64,000 nucleotides of DNA from NCBI RefSeq assembly GCF_051622035.1, contig NC_135359.1, positions 29,293,501 to 29,357,500 of the forward strand, read 5' to 3'. Each line of letters opens with the position of its first letter. The stretch's first letter is position 1. Of the stretch, positions 22,001 to 34,399 are shown piece after piece. Below the pieces are notes generated by a model. That model had not been told where the DNA came from. It ran no database searches and saw only the letters and a list, made by a program, of their open reading frames with translations. The position numbers and the translations under genes are program-made. The stretch comes from Arctopsyche grandis. Lineage: Eukaryota; Arthropoda; Insecta; Trichoptera; Hydropsychidae.

Positions 22001-25000
22001 TAAATTTTCAATCGTATATACTGTTACGGTAAACAAACGAATGTCCCTTTACCGAAATAATAAGGAAAACAAAACAAATAAAATATAAAGCACATACATA
22101 CATAAATCACCATATAACATCATAAAATACATTTGGAGTGAAATATATTCTACTTTTATGGAATCGAAATTGAGTGATTTTACAGCTGAAGAATGTAGAC
22201 TAAATAAATTCGCCATCGAAAAGTGGCGAGACAGACTTTAAATCATTGAAATCAGTGAAAGTTTTAAAAATTGTACAACAATCACAAGGATTTGAGATAT
22301 ATGTAATAATAAAATAAAAAAAATAAATAGCTGACGGTTAAATGTGATAGAGTTCTGGGATTATTTTAAACATTGGTCAAAACGAAAAAATGAGTTTTTT
22401 GCAAGTAAAATTTTCCCTCCGTTGCCCTTTAGTGCCAGCTCCGCCCCCTCATCCCCGGGAGGGAACGTTTTCAAGGGCAAAGCTTTGGCACCAAAGGTAC
22501 TCACCTACCAAATCAGACGCACTTCGGCTCACATTTCACTCCTCGGTAACTAATCAAGAGAACTGTGTCGGCCCTATTCAAATATTACAGCCGCGTGTGC
22601 ACGTGGATATATCGAGCCTGTCACTGAAAGTTACCTGTAACAGATTTTCAGGCGTTCTTTCTTCCCATTAATGAACGAGTCGGCACGCAACAAACAATCA
22701 ATTTTGGAGGGCAACGGACGTTCAATACAGAACGTCCATTCTCCAAAACAAACAATTCGAACTTTGTTTGATGCGAATCGTATTTTATTTGCAGAGAGAA
22801 TACAATATTTTCAAAAAACAATCAATGCTGAAACAACATGACGCATATCTTCCATTGCAAAAGTGCCGTCTTTCAACGACAAAATCGAAACATCAACACG
22901 TCTCGTTTCGTCGTTAGAAAGCGTCACTCTCTGAGTGTGTGGAAAACATGCCCATGTCAGAGAACAGAACACCTGAATATCTATTATCTGATCTACACTG
23001 CAAAAACTTGGAAGTAAACGAATGCTATTATATCTGTAAAAAAAAAGCAATTTTGGAAGATGACTGAACAAGTCATGGACCAAAATTGTCATTGCTCTAG
23101 CTAATCCGCTTTTTAGAATGCCCAAAATATCGTGAACATGTGCACAGAACTCTACCATCGAAGAATCCCACAATACACGTCCAACAAACATTGAACTGTA
23201 CCGGAAATAAAATCGACCATTTTCAATCACCTATGTAAGTCTCTAAAATAGTACAAATACTTTGGGCATGTAAAAAAAGACACCTGTGGATGCATTACAA
23301 AAGATAAACCAAGAGCATGGGGGCACTAAGTCTTGTGACCGATTGTCCAGCTAGAAAAAAAATTTCATTATAGTGAAGAAGCTGAATTAAACAACAAAAA
23401 TATCGACACGTAGATACGTTCAAATGATAATGCACATTTCAAGTAAATACGCATTGCTTATTTTTATTGTATTTAATTTCAACTTCGGTGAAAAGATGTC
23501 ACGGATGTCAAAAATATAATCGCGTTTCATAATTAGTATATAAATATCAAACATAAATATGATTCGATTGAGTGAAAATATTTAATGTGAACACTTTTTC
23601 AATATTTTAGAAATTTTTCAGTATACATAAAAGTTAGTTTAAAGCGAACTTATGTAATATGTAATATTAATAAACTTATTAAATAATTTGAAAATAATTA
23701 TATATCCATACTAATATTATTTATACATGCAGATGATAAAGAATTCCCAAAAGCATTAAAAAATTACAGTATACGTTTTTACATACATATACATATGTAT
23801 GTATTCTTTTATGTTAATTCTTTTCATTATATCTGCATTTTGATTGAAAATCTTTTTATATTATAAAACAGCGGTGGCGTACCAAGCAAGTGAATTTCCA
23901 TAAAAATTGATAAAAAAATTATAAGTTCTCTATAACTTCAGGCAGCAGAATAGCTTGGGGTTTGGGTTAATGCTAACCACCAAGAGGTTGCCAGGTTCGA
24001 TCTCATGGATTTAAATTGACTGAAAATCTTTCAAGTATTATATGTAGTGCTGCTAGTCAGACTTGGATATTTGTGACTCCAAGTCGACCGTTTCCTATCT
24101 GAGTTTGCCAATTTATCTGATTTCATTGTTGAAACGGTTCCTCATCAAATTGGCAAAAATTATCCTACCCACTCTGTCACCACTATTTGAATATGATTTC
24201 AAAAATTTATATATGTACAAGTTTAATACTATAGATGTCGCTCACGGGCAACCCAAAATTGGATAAAATAAAGTTGTGTCCATCGGCTACGTCGCCTTTC
24301 CCAAGAATTAAAAAAATAATTATTATTTTAATCATATTTGCACCTTTAATGTCTGTCTGTCTGTCTGGGATAACGCTCGCCGTACTATAATAGTCGTTTC
24401 GATTCGACATACATATGTACTCGACAGCTAAACCACTGCCAAAACTTATACGAAGATATAATAATAGAAAAAAGCTTCTATATATACGGATCGCTACTAA
24501 TGTTTCCTCTAGACCAGTGGTTCTTAACCTGGGTTCGATGAGTCAGTCTCAGGGGTTTGGCGGAGGTCAAGACACACACCTGACTCATATGATTCGGGTG
24601 CCAAGGATTCCATTAAGGGTTTGGTGAATGCGCGTATGAAACTGATGGGGGTCAGTACCTCCAACAATCAAGAACCACTGCTCTAGACTAAATAATACAA
24701 ATTAAATAACAATTTCATTTAAAATGAATTCATGGAGAAAGAGGGGGAGTAGTTATTATTTGGCTATTAAAGGTAAAAGTACCACTGACTTGAGAAATAG
24801 ATAATGATTTTTGAAAACTCAAATTATTAACAAGCTCAAAAAGATTCGCCACCGCTGCAATACAATCTACTACTTATGATGATAAATATAATATCCGAAA
24901 ATTAGTATGTACTTTATCAATATTCAAATATACAAAATAAACTCTTGAAACTATTTCAATATGAAAAATAAAACGATCAAAGTTTCACTTTAAGACGTTG

Positions 25001-28000
25001 GAAAAAATTGGTATACTTTGCGCTTCGGATGATAATTTAGCGAGCCGATAAATAAAATGTTAACATTTCGCACGATTTACCGAGACAAAATCTACTTACT
25101 CGTCTCGCCCAAGCTTGATAACCACTAGCTAACTCTTTAGGAGTTAAAATCTGTGCACCCGTACTGCCCGTGAACTGTCCTGGTTCTTGTTTCGACTGAG
25201 CCCACCGGGACATCTGCAAACAGATCACGCATAAAACAACGATACAAAATCATCACGACACACTCGAATACGAAAGACGAACTTCTTGGTTAGCTTGAGT
25301 GATTTGGTTCATCGCAACCGCATCGTTGGGATTCTGCTGCAGACGTCTGATTGCAGTCAACCTTTGGGACACTATCGATCCTATATCCATTGTCTGTAAT
25401 CAAACGCAACTAATTAATACCGATGTGGCAATATATAATAGTGCAATGTACGTCGGACGAGTTCACATACCGGAGGAGTCACATCCGTTGGGAAGACTTG
25501 GGGTCCTGGAGGAACGGCCGGTATATTGATCGCTTGAATCATACCAGGCACTGAAAATATAAAATAAAATAAGCGAAATTAGCAGACAAAAAAACAAATC
25601 ACACATGGATTTATCCATATATGAAACAAACGCATACTCGTAGATAATATAGCGTGCTCGATAGGTAATGGGACAGGATTTGCATGTGGTGTTTTCGTCT
25701 CGACGGGGGTTGCAGGTTTAACTGGAGTTCCACTTGCACTATTGTCTGCGTTTTGAAATCTGAAATGATATACATACATATCTGATTAGAAATCAATGAC
25801 GAAAATAAGTATACTCATCGTACAATGTCCCAGTGGACATTGCAAGTATTCTTAAATAAATTATTTAATAAATAAATTAAAGCAATTAGATGTTCGGTGA
25901 TTTGAACATGAAATATACACTAGCTAAATAAAAACATACTATAATCGAACCTACATAAATAGCATGAGACTTACGTAAAATGTATAATACTCCCCACTCG
26001 TCTCGTGATGGCCAATTAATTACATTTGGTTTCAGTTTCACATATTTCAAAGGGTACGATTTAACTGTACAGTGATAAAAATAGTTTTCGGTGCATTAAA
26101 CAATCTCGTATTGTGCATCGAATAAAATATTTTGGCATTATAAAGTGACAATTGAAAAATATGAAACGATCATTCGAAAAAATAGATTTTAGCATTAGAA
26201 TGGATACAAAAAGTGGCAACGACTGATGGAGCTCATCTAAACAACATTATCATCAAAACGTGACTTTGTGGCATAATGCTATTGTAGCATATGCTAAAAG
26301 GAGCCGCCGTTATAATTCATTTTCCGAGGATTATCTCCAGGCTTAAGTGCTATCGGCTAACAATGGAGATCCCCGAATGGACTTAGTGGTCGGTAACGGT
26401 ATTCGGTCACTTCCCGCTAGAGTACTCAGAACTGACAGCGCGAAAGCGTGGGACTGCATATCTGGTACGTGACTATAAAAATAGGTAAACAAACGTGTCG
26501 AGGAAGATGCACTAAGCGACCTGCCCTTTATAAGCAGGTATTTAGGCCATACCGAGGCATTCTGGAGGGAGCACTGGCAGTGCGTGGATCTCCTTAATCA
26601 CCCAATAAATGCTGTGAAGCAACTTTGGCCTTTTATTTGGATCCTCCACCCACCCCTACACAACACTATTTTATTTCGAGTTTCAAATTGTGTAATTGTT
26701 TCCGCCCTGTCCTGTAAAAAGAAAATTTTCATACGGTTTCGGAATGTTATTGGTAACTGGCAATGCAACTGTCGGTGGTGAGACTGGTCTCCATTCATTT
26801 TCAGCACCGCGATGCTGTGAACCGGATGATACAGGAAATTGTTGTCTTAAAACTTTTGTCTGTTCTATAGTCTTCTCTTGGAAGGATTGGGTCGGGAGAG
26901 GTGTTCCACCCTAAAACAAAGAAAATTAATCAAAAAGGTATTTAAGGTATATTTTGGGTATACAATCAATACAATGACACATCCAGATTTAATGTGTTTC
27001 ATTTTATAGTAGTAGTCCATAACGTATCATATATGTAAGTTGTAGCAAAGAGGATACTAGAAATATTATATACCTTAATATTTAATACTATAGGAGCTCT
27101 GTCTTTGAGTTGGAATGGATTATTGAAAGGTTTCGTCAAAGTATCTGCGGCATCGCCTTCTCCGTCAGATCCTGAGGTAACAGACGACAACTCTCCGATT
27201 GCTTCTTGTCTAGACAGGTTTTTACAAAAGTCGGTGAGTTCGTCTACAGATTTTCCTGCAACCATAAAAAATATATGATACAAAAATTCAAATAAAGCTG
27301 TTCCAATAAATAAATTCAGTAAACATACCTCCACATTTTATAGCTGTAATCACTTTTTGTTGAGCCTGTACTCCTAAATTTGCCGCAGCCGGAAGGTTAC
27401 CGGTCTGTAACATGGTTATTGCATTTTTCCTAGCTATTTCAAGCAACCGCTTTTTATCAATTTCTATTCTATCTTTTTCTTTGGATCTGTGGCGATCGTG
27501 TCGACGGTACCTAAAATGTTAAAAGTTGAAACTGTTAAAAGTTGATCAACGTTTCAAAGTCAAACATATTGTAACGTGGGAACAAGAGAGACAGTATTCA
27601 CTGTCTAAGTGCATTCATGAGTGAACAATAGAGACCCCGGATTAAGCTAACGGGACTCAGTAAGTGCCTGAACAAAGGATACGCTGGAGTTCTCACAGAC
27701 CTGGGTGAGTGCGTGCATAAACAATAGACTTGCCAGGGTAGACCTATAAGTGCCTAAACAATAGACACATTAATGGATCGGGGAAGTTGTGTTGCTTGTC
27801 CTTTATGAGGAGGTACACACGGTAGATCAGATTATGTATTCTGGAGTGAGCGATGGATGCATGTGGACCTTTTGAATCGTCGAATAAATGCTGCGAAGCG
27901 ACTTTGGCCTTTCACTTCGATCCTGAACCCGCCCCTATGCTACAATATTATCATTATTGAATCAGAAAAATGAGAAATAAACCTGGTCTCGTCATATTTG

Positions 28001-29176
28001 TCGTGATAATGTCTCGACTTGGATCGGTGACGACTACCAGATCGTCTACTATCCGACTTGTCCCTTGATCGGGATTTACTGCGGGACCGTTTATGCGACC
28101 GGCTTCTGGATTTCCTGTGTGACTTTTTATCGGATTTACTTTTTGATCTACTTCTTGATTTCCGAGATGATTTTTCACTAATAACTTTGGTTGGGTATTT
28201 TTCGCTGAAAGTAATAATAAAACGCAATTATTAAAAATACATACATATATACAATTAGGAATTCAACCATTCTATATAGTACTTACCCATTTTCACTGTT
28301 GTGTCCGCTCGATTTTCGTTCCGTTTTTTCGGTGCTTTTGGATAACAAGTCGCGCAAATCAATAGATTTCTTTTTTTCTGCTTCGGAATCAGTTTCGGTT
28401 ATGATGACTGCGCTCTCACTAGAACTAGAGCTACTCGAATCGGTGAGTTCACCGTCTTCATACTTTTCCGCTTTCTTACGAGCCTCCTCTTCCGCCTGCT
28501 TTACATTAGCTTCAAATACTGAGCTGAATTTGAGATTCTTTATTTGGATTTTATTTGAATTTTTGCCTTTATCTAGTGAAGAATCTGTAACATTCTTACT
28601 CCCCGACTTTGACTTTTCTTCGGGTAATTTGATTTGGGAAATATCTGGCATTTTAGGAATGGGAATTTCTGCCATACCGTTAGCTTCGTAAGATTTTTTA
28701 CTGTCATCGTTCAAGGCTTCCTCCTTCACTTGTAAGTCAGATTCTACGGAATTCACAGAGGATTTTTTACGTTTGGATTTAGTCTCACCTTCTTCTAAAA
28801 TAACATTTTCACCGGAAGACCCTTCCGAGTCTCTTACACTTTTGCGACGTTTCCGCTTTTTGTGTTTGCTCTTTTTGGACTTCTTCTTGACCTGTTCGGA
28901 ATCGGACTCTGACTCGCTGACATCCGAACTACTTCTGCCTTTCTTCTGAGACTTTTTCTTTTTCTTCTTTTTATGTTTACTTTTCTTTTTAGATTTCTTC
29001 TTCTTTTTGGTGGGATCGATGATTATGATTTCATCAGAAATAGTCGGCGGTCTAGCATTGAAGACGCCGAAGAGTTCCGAAAGGATTTCTGTCGAGGATT
29101 TGGTGACTTCGGTAGCCGCCAAAGTCTCCTTCTTAAGCTTAATCTCACTAGCATTTGACAGCTCGGCGAGGGCCAT
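19052..29176 (-). CDS. Son: Son, splicing cofactor with RS, G-patch and dsRNA-binding domains (12 exons, 843 aa)
   Basis: Exons: 29176-28287, 28204-27983, 27510-27329, 27255-27074, 26910-26735, 25759-25638, 25550-25471, 25393-25283, 25213-25100, 20573-20406, 20338-20165, 19162-19052. All phases agree and the total is 2532 nt. Residues 1-296 are a charged Lys/Ser-rich region, and 297-371 an Arg-Ser region. The DKKRLLEIARKNAITM block, QFPVSSGSQHR and PGQFTGSTGAQ are hallmark Son segments. The G-patch (about 700-746) contains KMGWKPGEGLGKQKNG, and the C-terminal dsRNA-binding domain (about 767-843) is split between the last two exons (GPDHKKNFLFK, then ANKKQAKADAATVCLQKLG). Son is a nuclear-speckle protein that supports splicing of weak introns. 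The start has a good context (CGAAATGG). Donors of introns 2 (GTTTAT) and 8 (GTTCGT) are non-consensus. Introns 2, 5, 9 and 11 are enlarged by transposons. Confidence 0.93.
19225..20153 (+). mobile_element. hAT-type element filling Son intron 11
   Basis: Inverted termini start GGTGCCACTTTAGTATGCGG on the left and GGTGTTACTTTAGTATGCGG on the reversed right. They are flanked by an exact 8-bp duplication CGAAAGTA (19217-19224, 20154-20161). It is 929 bp with no transposase. The right edge is 3 bp from the intron donor; without it the intron would be 65 bp. Confidence 0.9.
19450..19896 (-). mobile_element. TTAA-type MITE nested in hAT element
   Basis: This is a reverse copy of the 13883-14385 MITE. 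Its outer end (CGGCTGCGGGAAAACAG) abuts TTAA at 19897-19900. The other terminus lacks about 25 bp. Confidence 0.75.
20952..21296 (+). mobile_element. Harbinger-type MITE in Son intron 9
   Basis: The ends GGGTGAAAACACACTGA and CTCAGTGTGTTTTCGCCC are inverted, flanked by TAA on each side (20949-20951, 21297-21299). The interior GTTATCGATCACTGTCAAG is shared with the Harbinger element at 43180-44462. Confidence 0.75.
21330..21644 (+). repeat. Partial solo LTR in Son intron 9
   Basis: It matches the LTR at 27570-27944: repeated (A)GTCCAGACAATGGA-like motifs, GTCCTTTAAAACGAGGTACACAC (promoter position), TATAAATGCTG (poly(A) position) and ATCCTGAACCTACCCTTACAC. The 5' end is lost. Confidence 0.6.
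22811..23230 (-). other. Unrecognised 139-codon open frame in Son intron 9
   Basis: A minus-strand frame without stops begins at a GTG directly after a possible splice acceptor (TTACATAG). The predicted protein has hydrophobic stretches (for example ILGILKSGLARAMTILVHDL) but no family I recognise. It lies within the intron on the Son strand. It may be a decayed transposon gene or chance. Confidence 0.2.
23940..24280 (+). repeat. tRNA-derived SINE in Son intron 9
   Basis: The tRNA-like head has box A-like AATAGCTTGGGG...GGTTAATGC and box B GGTTCGATCTC. A conserved body follows, CAGACTTGGATATTTGTGAC then GTTTCCTATCTGAGTTTGCC, ending at AATATGATTTCAAAAATT. At least six more copies lie in the window. 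Confidence 0.75.
24515..24680 (+). mobile_element. hAT MITE, 166 bp
   Basis: The termini CAGTGGTTCTTAACC and CAAGAACCACTG are inverted. The exact 8-bp duplication CTCTAGAC lies at 24507-24514 and 24681-24688. It sits in Son intron 9. Confidence 0.9.
26283..26665 (+). repeat. Solo LTR in Son intron 5
   Basis: It starts TGTAGCATATGC and ends CCTACACAACA, with CTAT duplicated (26279-26282, 26666-26669). It has CCTTTATAAGCAGG (TATA) and AATAAATGCTGTGAAGC (poly(A)). It is 383 bp. Confidence 0.85.
27570..27944 (+). repeat. Solo LTR in Son intron 2
   Basis: It starts TGTAACGTGGGAAC and ends CCCTATGCTACA, with ATAT duplicated (27566-27569, 27945-27948). It is 375 bp. Without it the intron would be about 93 bp. 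Confidence 0.87.
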
Positions 29177-29400
29177 TTCGCGTTTATAAAAAAATGAGCC
29201 GAAAATGGCTACTCTAAAAAGTTATTGTGATTTATAAATAAGGACTACATCTATGCGTTTGCAAAATGTCCAAATGCAGTTGAAATACGCTTGAATGAAC
29301 CTTAAAACGACGCGAAAATAAGCCGTCAATATGTCAAACGCCGGCCACCTCGCGTAACATCGCCGGTACTAAACTCAACACCACAAATAACGACCTAAAA
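29177..29400 (-). promoter_or_regulatory. Son 5' UTR/promoter region
   Basis: This sequence immediately upstream of the Son ATG has several CpGs (CGCCGGCCACCTCGCGTAAC reading +). No TATA box or named site was identified. Confidence 0.3.
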
Positions 29401-29744
29401 CTGTTTTCCTTCATTCTTTATTTAAACGTTTCTTATCTCTACAAAAATATTATATTGATCATAATTGAAAACACACTTTTAAATTCATAACTTCCATCAC
29501 CTAACTTTTGTTCTGAAAGTTTTGTAAAAAAAATTTCGACAATGGTGGATTTTACTTGTATTTTTCTAGGTAAATAATTGTACAAATGATTAGTATTGTT
29601 GCGTGGATGTGAAGGCGGCTTCTAGATCGGAAGTTTAAATGAGAATCACATGCGAATATTATCCAGAAGGGAATGAATTTAAAATTTTTAGGTTTATAGC
29701 TATGACAATTCGCCGAACAATAGAGACATCCACATACAAAGTAC

Positions 29745-30042
29745 GGTTCGGTGATTACTAGTCAAATGTGAACCGGTGACAGGACAACCGGTCGCTCTAG
29801 ATCGGTCACACGTGATCACCCGTCATACTAAAACTGGTCACACCCGAAAATTGGTCACGAAAAAACCCAAAAATTAAAAATTGGTCGAATTTTTGGGTGT
29901 GACCAGTTTTTTCGTGACCAATTTTCGGGTGTGACTAGTTTTCTCGTGACCAGTTTTAGTGTGACGGGTGATCACGTGTGACCGATCTAGAGCGACCGGT
30001 TGTCCTGTGACTGGTTCACATATGACTAGTAGTCCGTTTACC
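29745..30042 (+). mobile_element. Complete foldback MITE with 9-bp TSD
   Basis: It is nearly palindromic over its whole 298 bp. The left end is GGTTCGGTGATTACTAGTC and the reversed right end GGTAAACGGACTACTAGTC, flanked by ACAAAGTAC (29736-29744, 30043-30051). A 9-bp duplication suggests a Mutator-like mobilising transposase; that assignment is inferred. Confidence 0.87.
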
Positions 30043-30079
30043 ACAAAGTACATAGGTTTGTATGTATCACTCAACCAAG

Positions 30080-30420
30080 GACGTCATTTCAGCTTTTTCC
30101 AGGGGGGGGGGGGGAAGCAAAAATTTTCACCAGTAAGGAATGACTTTCTAGGCAGGAAGGGTGTATTATATTTTAAAAAATGAGTATATATGAATTTTAA
30201 CTATTTCTTTTAATATTTTATTTATTTATATATTTTTATCAATAAAATTAATAGTTAAATAATTTAAAAAAATATATTATTAGATTTGGTTTGTTGGTTT
30301 AGTATTTTAGTATTTTAATTCATAAGAATACATTAAATAACATTGATAGTCCCGTTCAAATCTAGGGGGAGAGGGGCGATTGCCCCCCTCCTCCCAATGA
30401 TGCCCCTGCACCCAACTAAA
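30080..30420. repeat. Unclassified interspersed repeat with poly-G
   Basis: GACGTCATTTCAGCTTTTTC plus a G-run (about 30103-30114) recurs at 46350-46390. The right part is G/C-run-rich (GATTGCCCCCCTCCTCC). Confidence 0.4.
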
Positions 30421-30933
30421 CGATCGTTTAAATATTTATAACTATTTCTCTCTCACTTAAATTTTTCATTTGTCTTTCACTATTATGCCCGCTCTTGACG
30501 TTAGCCCCCACTCTGTAAAATAAACTTTGCGTATGTGAGGAAGTGATATGAGACCAAACAACGTGATTGTACCTGTTTTAAATTTTGCCAGCACCCAGGA
30601 TGGCCAATCCAGTGGCGGCTCGTCCTAATGGGCTGCCGGGTTGCAGCCTCTCCTATAAAATTCTAAGATATACGTTTAATAATACATTTAATATTTTATT
30701 TATTAATGATATTTTTTTTATTAGTTGGATGGACGAACTATTGGGGCCATCGACAGAGTAAATATTACTTAGAATATCACCCATATCCAAAAGGGTGATA
30801 TTGTAAGTAATGTTGACCGTTTCGAAGACCCCACTAACTTGTATGGTGACAGATGAATTAAAATGTTGCTGTACTGGCTGTAAAGTGTTACAGCGCCGCG
30901 CTGAACGCTGCGCAGCCCGGAGTTTCGGAACGA

Positions 30934-30979
30934 GAAAGAGAAAGAGCTATTTGCAACTGCAGATAGCTCTTTCTCTTTC
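30934..30979. repeat. 17-bp-arm hairpin inside hAT element
   Basis: GAAAGAGAAAGAGCTAT is followed after 12 bases by its exact inverse. Confidence 0.6.
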
Positions 30980-31264
30980 ACTCACTCTGCCGTTTTGGGC
31001 TGGACAGTCGGCAGCCTTCGCCTATTAAACGACATTCATCTGTCAGTTTGTTTAAGATTTCGCGCGCTTGATCTTACATTTGATTAGTTGAATCGCACGA
31101 TCACAGCTTTATTCGTTTTCGTTACTCTTAATTGGTTGTGTACGAGCCCTCATCAAATCTTCGGTGAGTCGTTTTCATTTTGATAACAGCAAACTTTTTT
31201 CAAATCTGTTTAACTTTTTCTCGTAATTTTTATTTAAATATATTAAGATTTTTTTCTTTTAAAA

Positions 31265-32210
31265 ATGGAAGAACAAAAGAATTCAGTAAAATATTTACAA
31301 AATTTGCACTTTTCGCGACTAGAACTTAACGAAAAAGTCGCTATAAAAGCATTAGGCTGCCCCACGCCCAATTTAATTATTTCACAGCCTGCAACTAGTA
31401 GATCTTTTAGTTACTCGCGAAAATTTAATCCAGACATTTATAAAAATACAATTGGTTAACGAGATGTACAGAAAAAAACGCGTTATTTTGTTATCCGTGT
31501 CTTTTGTTTGGAGGCGAGTCGCCAGGCGAAGCATCTTGGACGAAAACAGGAGTTATTGACTTAAAACATTTAAACGATAAATTTAAAAACACGAGGGAAG
31601 TGTCGAACACTTAAAAAATGTGTGTAATCTCACGATTTTGGGAAGCTTGTCGGCGGGAAATAGATAAGCATAACGAAAACGTCAAAAAAAATCGGGATGT
31701 TTTATTTAAAATTATTGATTGCGTTAAATTTTGCGGTAAATTTGAAATGCCAATGAGGGGACACGATGAAACAGATAATTCAAAAAATCCAGGAGTTTTT
31801 CGGGGGCTTCTAGAATATTCACAAAATTTAGATTCTAGATTCTTTAAAAAAACATTTTCAAACTTCTTCGGTTTTTAAAGGGACATCAAAAACTATTCAA
31901 AATGAACTTTTAGATTGTATTTTGAACGTGTGTAGGGAACAAATAAGTGCTGAAATAAAAAAGCAACTTGTCTAGCTGTTATGGCAGATGAAACAACCGA
32001 TGTATCGATGCATTGTCAACAGGCTAATGTTTTTCGTTACGAATTAGGGGGTTAAGTTTTTGAAAGGTTTTGGGGTTTTTTTTAATCCGCGTCGCGAAAC
32101 CAGCAAGAACGAATTTTTTTTAGCAATCTTACTGGAGTACCAGCGTATTTTTCGAAATCTTCATCGCGTTTGGACGCACCCCTTTAATGGGTGGTGAATT
32201 TTGCTAGTTT
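31265..32210 (+). pseudogene. hAT (TTF-type zinc finger) transposase remnant
   Basis: An intact frame of 64 codons from 31265 is followed, in shifted frames, by the Cys-rich LFCYPCLLFGGE-like block (near 31485) and ADETTDVS (near 31985), both typical of hAT transposases of the TTF/ZMYM type. Several stops and frameshifts are present. Confidence 0.7.
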
Positions 32211-32454
32211 TTTTTTCAATAATACTTAAATCCACATGTAAGTGGTCGTACGCCAAAAATTGTGCTTATTTTGTCCTGTTATGACATGATAGAATAATTA
32301 TGGTGACATTTTTTAGACATCTTTTCAGTGCAGCCCCGCCACTAAAAATTATCACGAGCCGCCACTGATGGCCACACAGACTATATTTGAAATATTACCA
32401 CTATAGTTGGTCCGCTAAAAACGTATATGTTGTCCCTTACACCGCCTTTAGACC

Positions 32455-32600
32455 AATAGCATTTCGTAATACAGCGATTAATGTAGTAAAAAAATGCTGC
32501 AATGTTTGTAATTAATTGTCTAGGAAGGCGCATTAGGGTTTACCTGTTAGGCCTTCCTGGTATATATCCATGTAAAAATAAAATAAAAAAGTTTTCGTAT
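32455..32600 (+). mobile_element. Jockey-like LINE 3' end
   Basis: The final codons of a Jockey-type ORF2 precede the conserved GGAAGGCGCATTAGGGTTTAC...TTAGGCCTTCCTGG tail and an AAATAAAATAAA end. The same tail occurs at 34278-34340 and, reversed, at 49440-49500. Confidence 0.6.
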
Positions 32601-33720
32601 TGATATCGTCAATTAAATATTATTTTTGCAATTACGGAGATTTCATTAGCTTTTATATTTTTTAAGAAACCTGATAGTTTTTAGATGATATCTACACGAT
32701 GCTATTTTGACATTTTAATATTATTTATTAGAAATATACAAATAGATGGATCAAGATGTTGTATTTACTAATTTACCTGGGACCGGCCATTCCGATGAAA
32801 TACGACTAGAATATATTACGGAAACATGAATATTGCTTAAGTTTTCTTATATATATATATATATATATATATATACTTATTTGTATGTATATTTGATACA
32901 ATTATTGAATTTTTATTTATTTTTTCGAGGAGCGTGTGAAATATTAGCAAAATAATAGTACATGGCCTATAATAAATAGTCAAGCTGTCACCGACGATTA
33001 TTGTAGGTGTTTGAATGAAAAACTTCCAAGAAAAAAAAGAAAGCAACCAATTGTAGAAATACAGTGCTTTAGAAAGAAGTGCGTAAAATCGTGAAGAATG
33101 TTATTCATTGTAGGGTCCGTACCCATTCCGTTTTTACGTGTGAAAAAATATGAACAACTCGCATTTGGAAATGAGAAAATGATATAAATACACAATAGAA
33201 TGTATCTCGGGAGCACCTTTGAAGAAACGTGCTTTTCAATTTGCACACGCCAACAGTTTCAAAAGATCAGTCTCGAAAAAGGTTAATCTTTTTACCTGAC
33301 GTACAGGTAAACTTTCATTAGATCCAATCCGAAAAGCTTTTTTTTCAGTTGAATTGTAATCGGTTATTTTAATGGTCGTCATTATTTGAATAACATGGTG
33401 TAAAATGAATAATTTTTCACAAGGCTTTTATATATGATACATTATGTGACCGTGAAAAACTTTGGAAAGCTCGGCTGACGTTGTGCGAAACGTACCGTGA
33501 AGCTCAGGCTGGCCAGAGATACTAAACTGTAAAATTGTGCCGTTTGCGAGACGATATTCTATTATGTAATAAATGTGTTTATTTTTTTCAACCAAATATT
33601 TTTTTTATAATTATTTTTTAACAAAATGAAATTTTCTCAAACAGAAGAGTTAATTCGCAAAAAAACAAAATGTCATAAAATTATGGTTAAAAATATTCAT
33701 CGATTGTTCAAAATTCAGTA
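32600..33720. other. AT-rich stretch without recognised gene
   Basis: It includes a TA microsatellite at about 32851-32873. No domain was recognised on either strand. Confidence 0.4.
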
Positions 33721-33734
33721 TTGCATAATATTAT

Positions 33735-34345
33735 TCCTGCCTATTCCTGCCTATTCGGGTCAGAACTAATGTGCTTGATGACTCACCCCTTTCAAGAGCC
33801 ATTCGACTATTTAACCTGCTTTCTGGGAGCCTTGATGTTTTTACTTCATCATACAGTTCTGTCAGGTAGCATATTTTAAATGACTTCTAGCTACATACAT
33901 ATTTACACATGTTGTTTTCATTTTTTAATTTTATTATTTAGCATAATGTGTATGTATGTTGGTTTTATCTTTATTTATATATGTATGCTATTTTTTATTT
34001 TTATATATATGAGTAATTTATCTTTATTTATGTGTTTATGTGTATATGCATGTATAATGTTTGTATGTTTATGGATGTATGTAATGTATGTGTATGTGTA
34101 TGTGTATATGTATATGTATATGTGTATGTATGTATATGTGAATATATATATGTGTAGGTGTGTATGTATGTATATATGTGTATTTTTATATTTATGTATG
34201 TATGTATGTGTATTTGTGTATACGTGTAAGTATTTGTGTATATATGGATGGTGTACATATATGTTTATATAATTGTATTTGGCCAGGAAGGCGCATTTGG
34301 TTTACCTGTTAGGCCTTCTTGGTGTAAATTAAATAAAAAAATAAA
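33735..34345 (+). mobile_element. Jockey-like LINE C-terminus with expanded TATG/TGTA repeat
   Basis: 33735-33870 encodes PIRVRTNVLDDSPLSRAIRL and following residues, the usual end of insect Jockey-clade ORF2. About 33880-34260 is a long (TATG/TGTA)n tract. The LINE tail is at 34278-34345. The open frames across the tract are repeat artefacts. Confidence 0.6.
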
Positions 34346-34399
34346 AATAAATTATAATTTAAAATGTTCAAATTTCTTTGATTTAGGGTTAGGAAAAAT

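Larger units (their letters stand above)
30610..32367 (+). mobile_element. hAT element with decayed transposase
   Basis: The termini CAGTGGCGGCTCGT and ACGAGCCGCCACTG are exact inverts. The flanks share ATGGCCA (30600-30606 and 32368-32374), offset by 2 bp on the left, so the duplication is imperfect. The interior encodes a broken TTF-finger/hAT transposase. Confidence 0.78.

Noticed and set aside
28283-29189. Plus-strand frames opposite Son exon 1
   Set aside because: Mirror frames of a Lys/Ser/Glu-rich coding exon; the minus strand matches Son and has proper splice sites.
33880-34272. 130-codon Tyr/Val/Cys/Met-rich frame as a membrane protein
   Set aside because: It is translated from a TATG/TGTA microsatellite.
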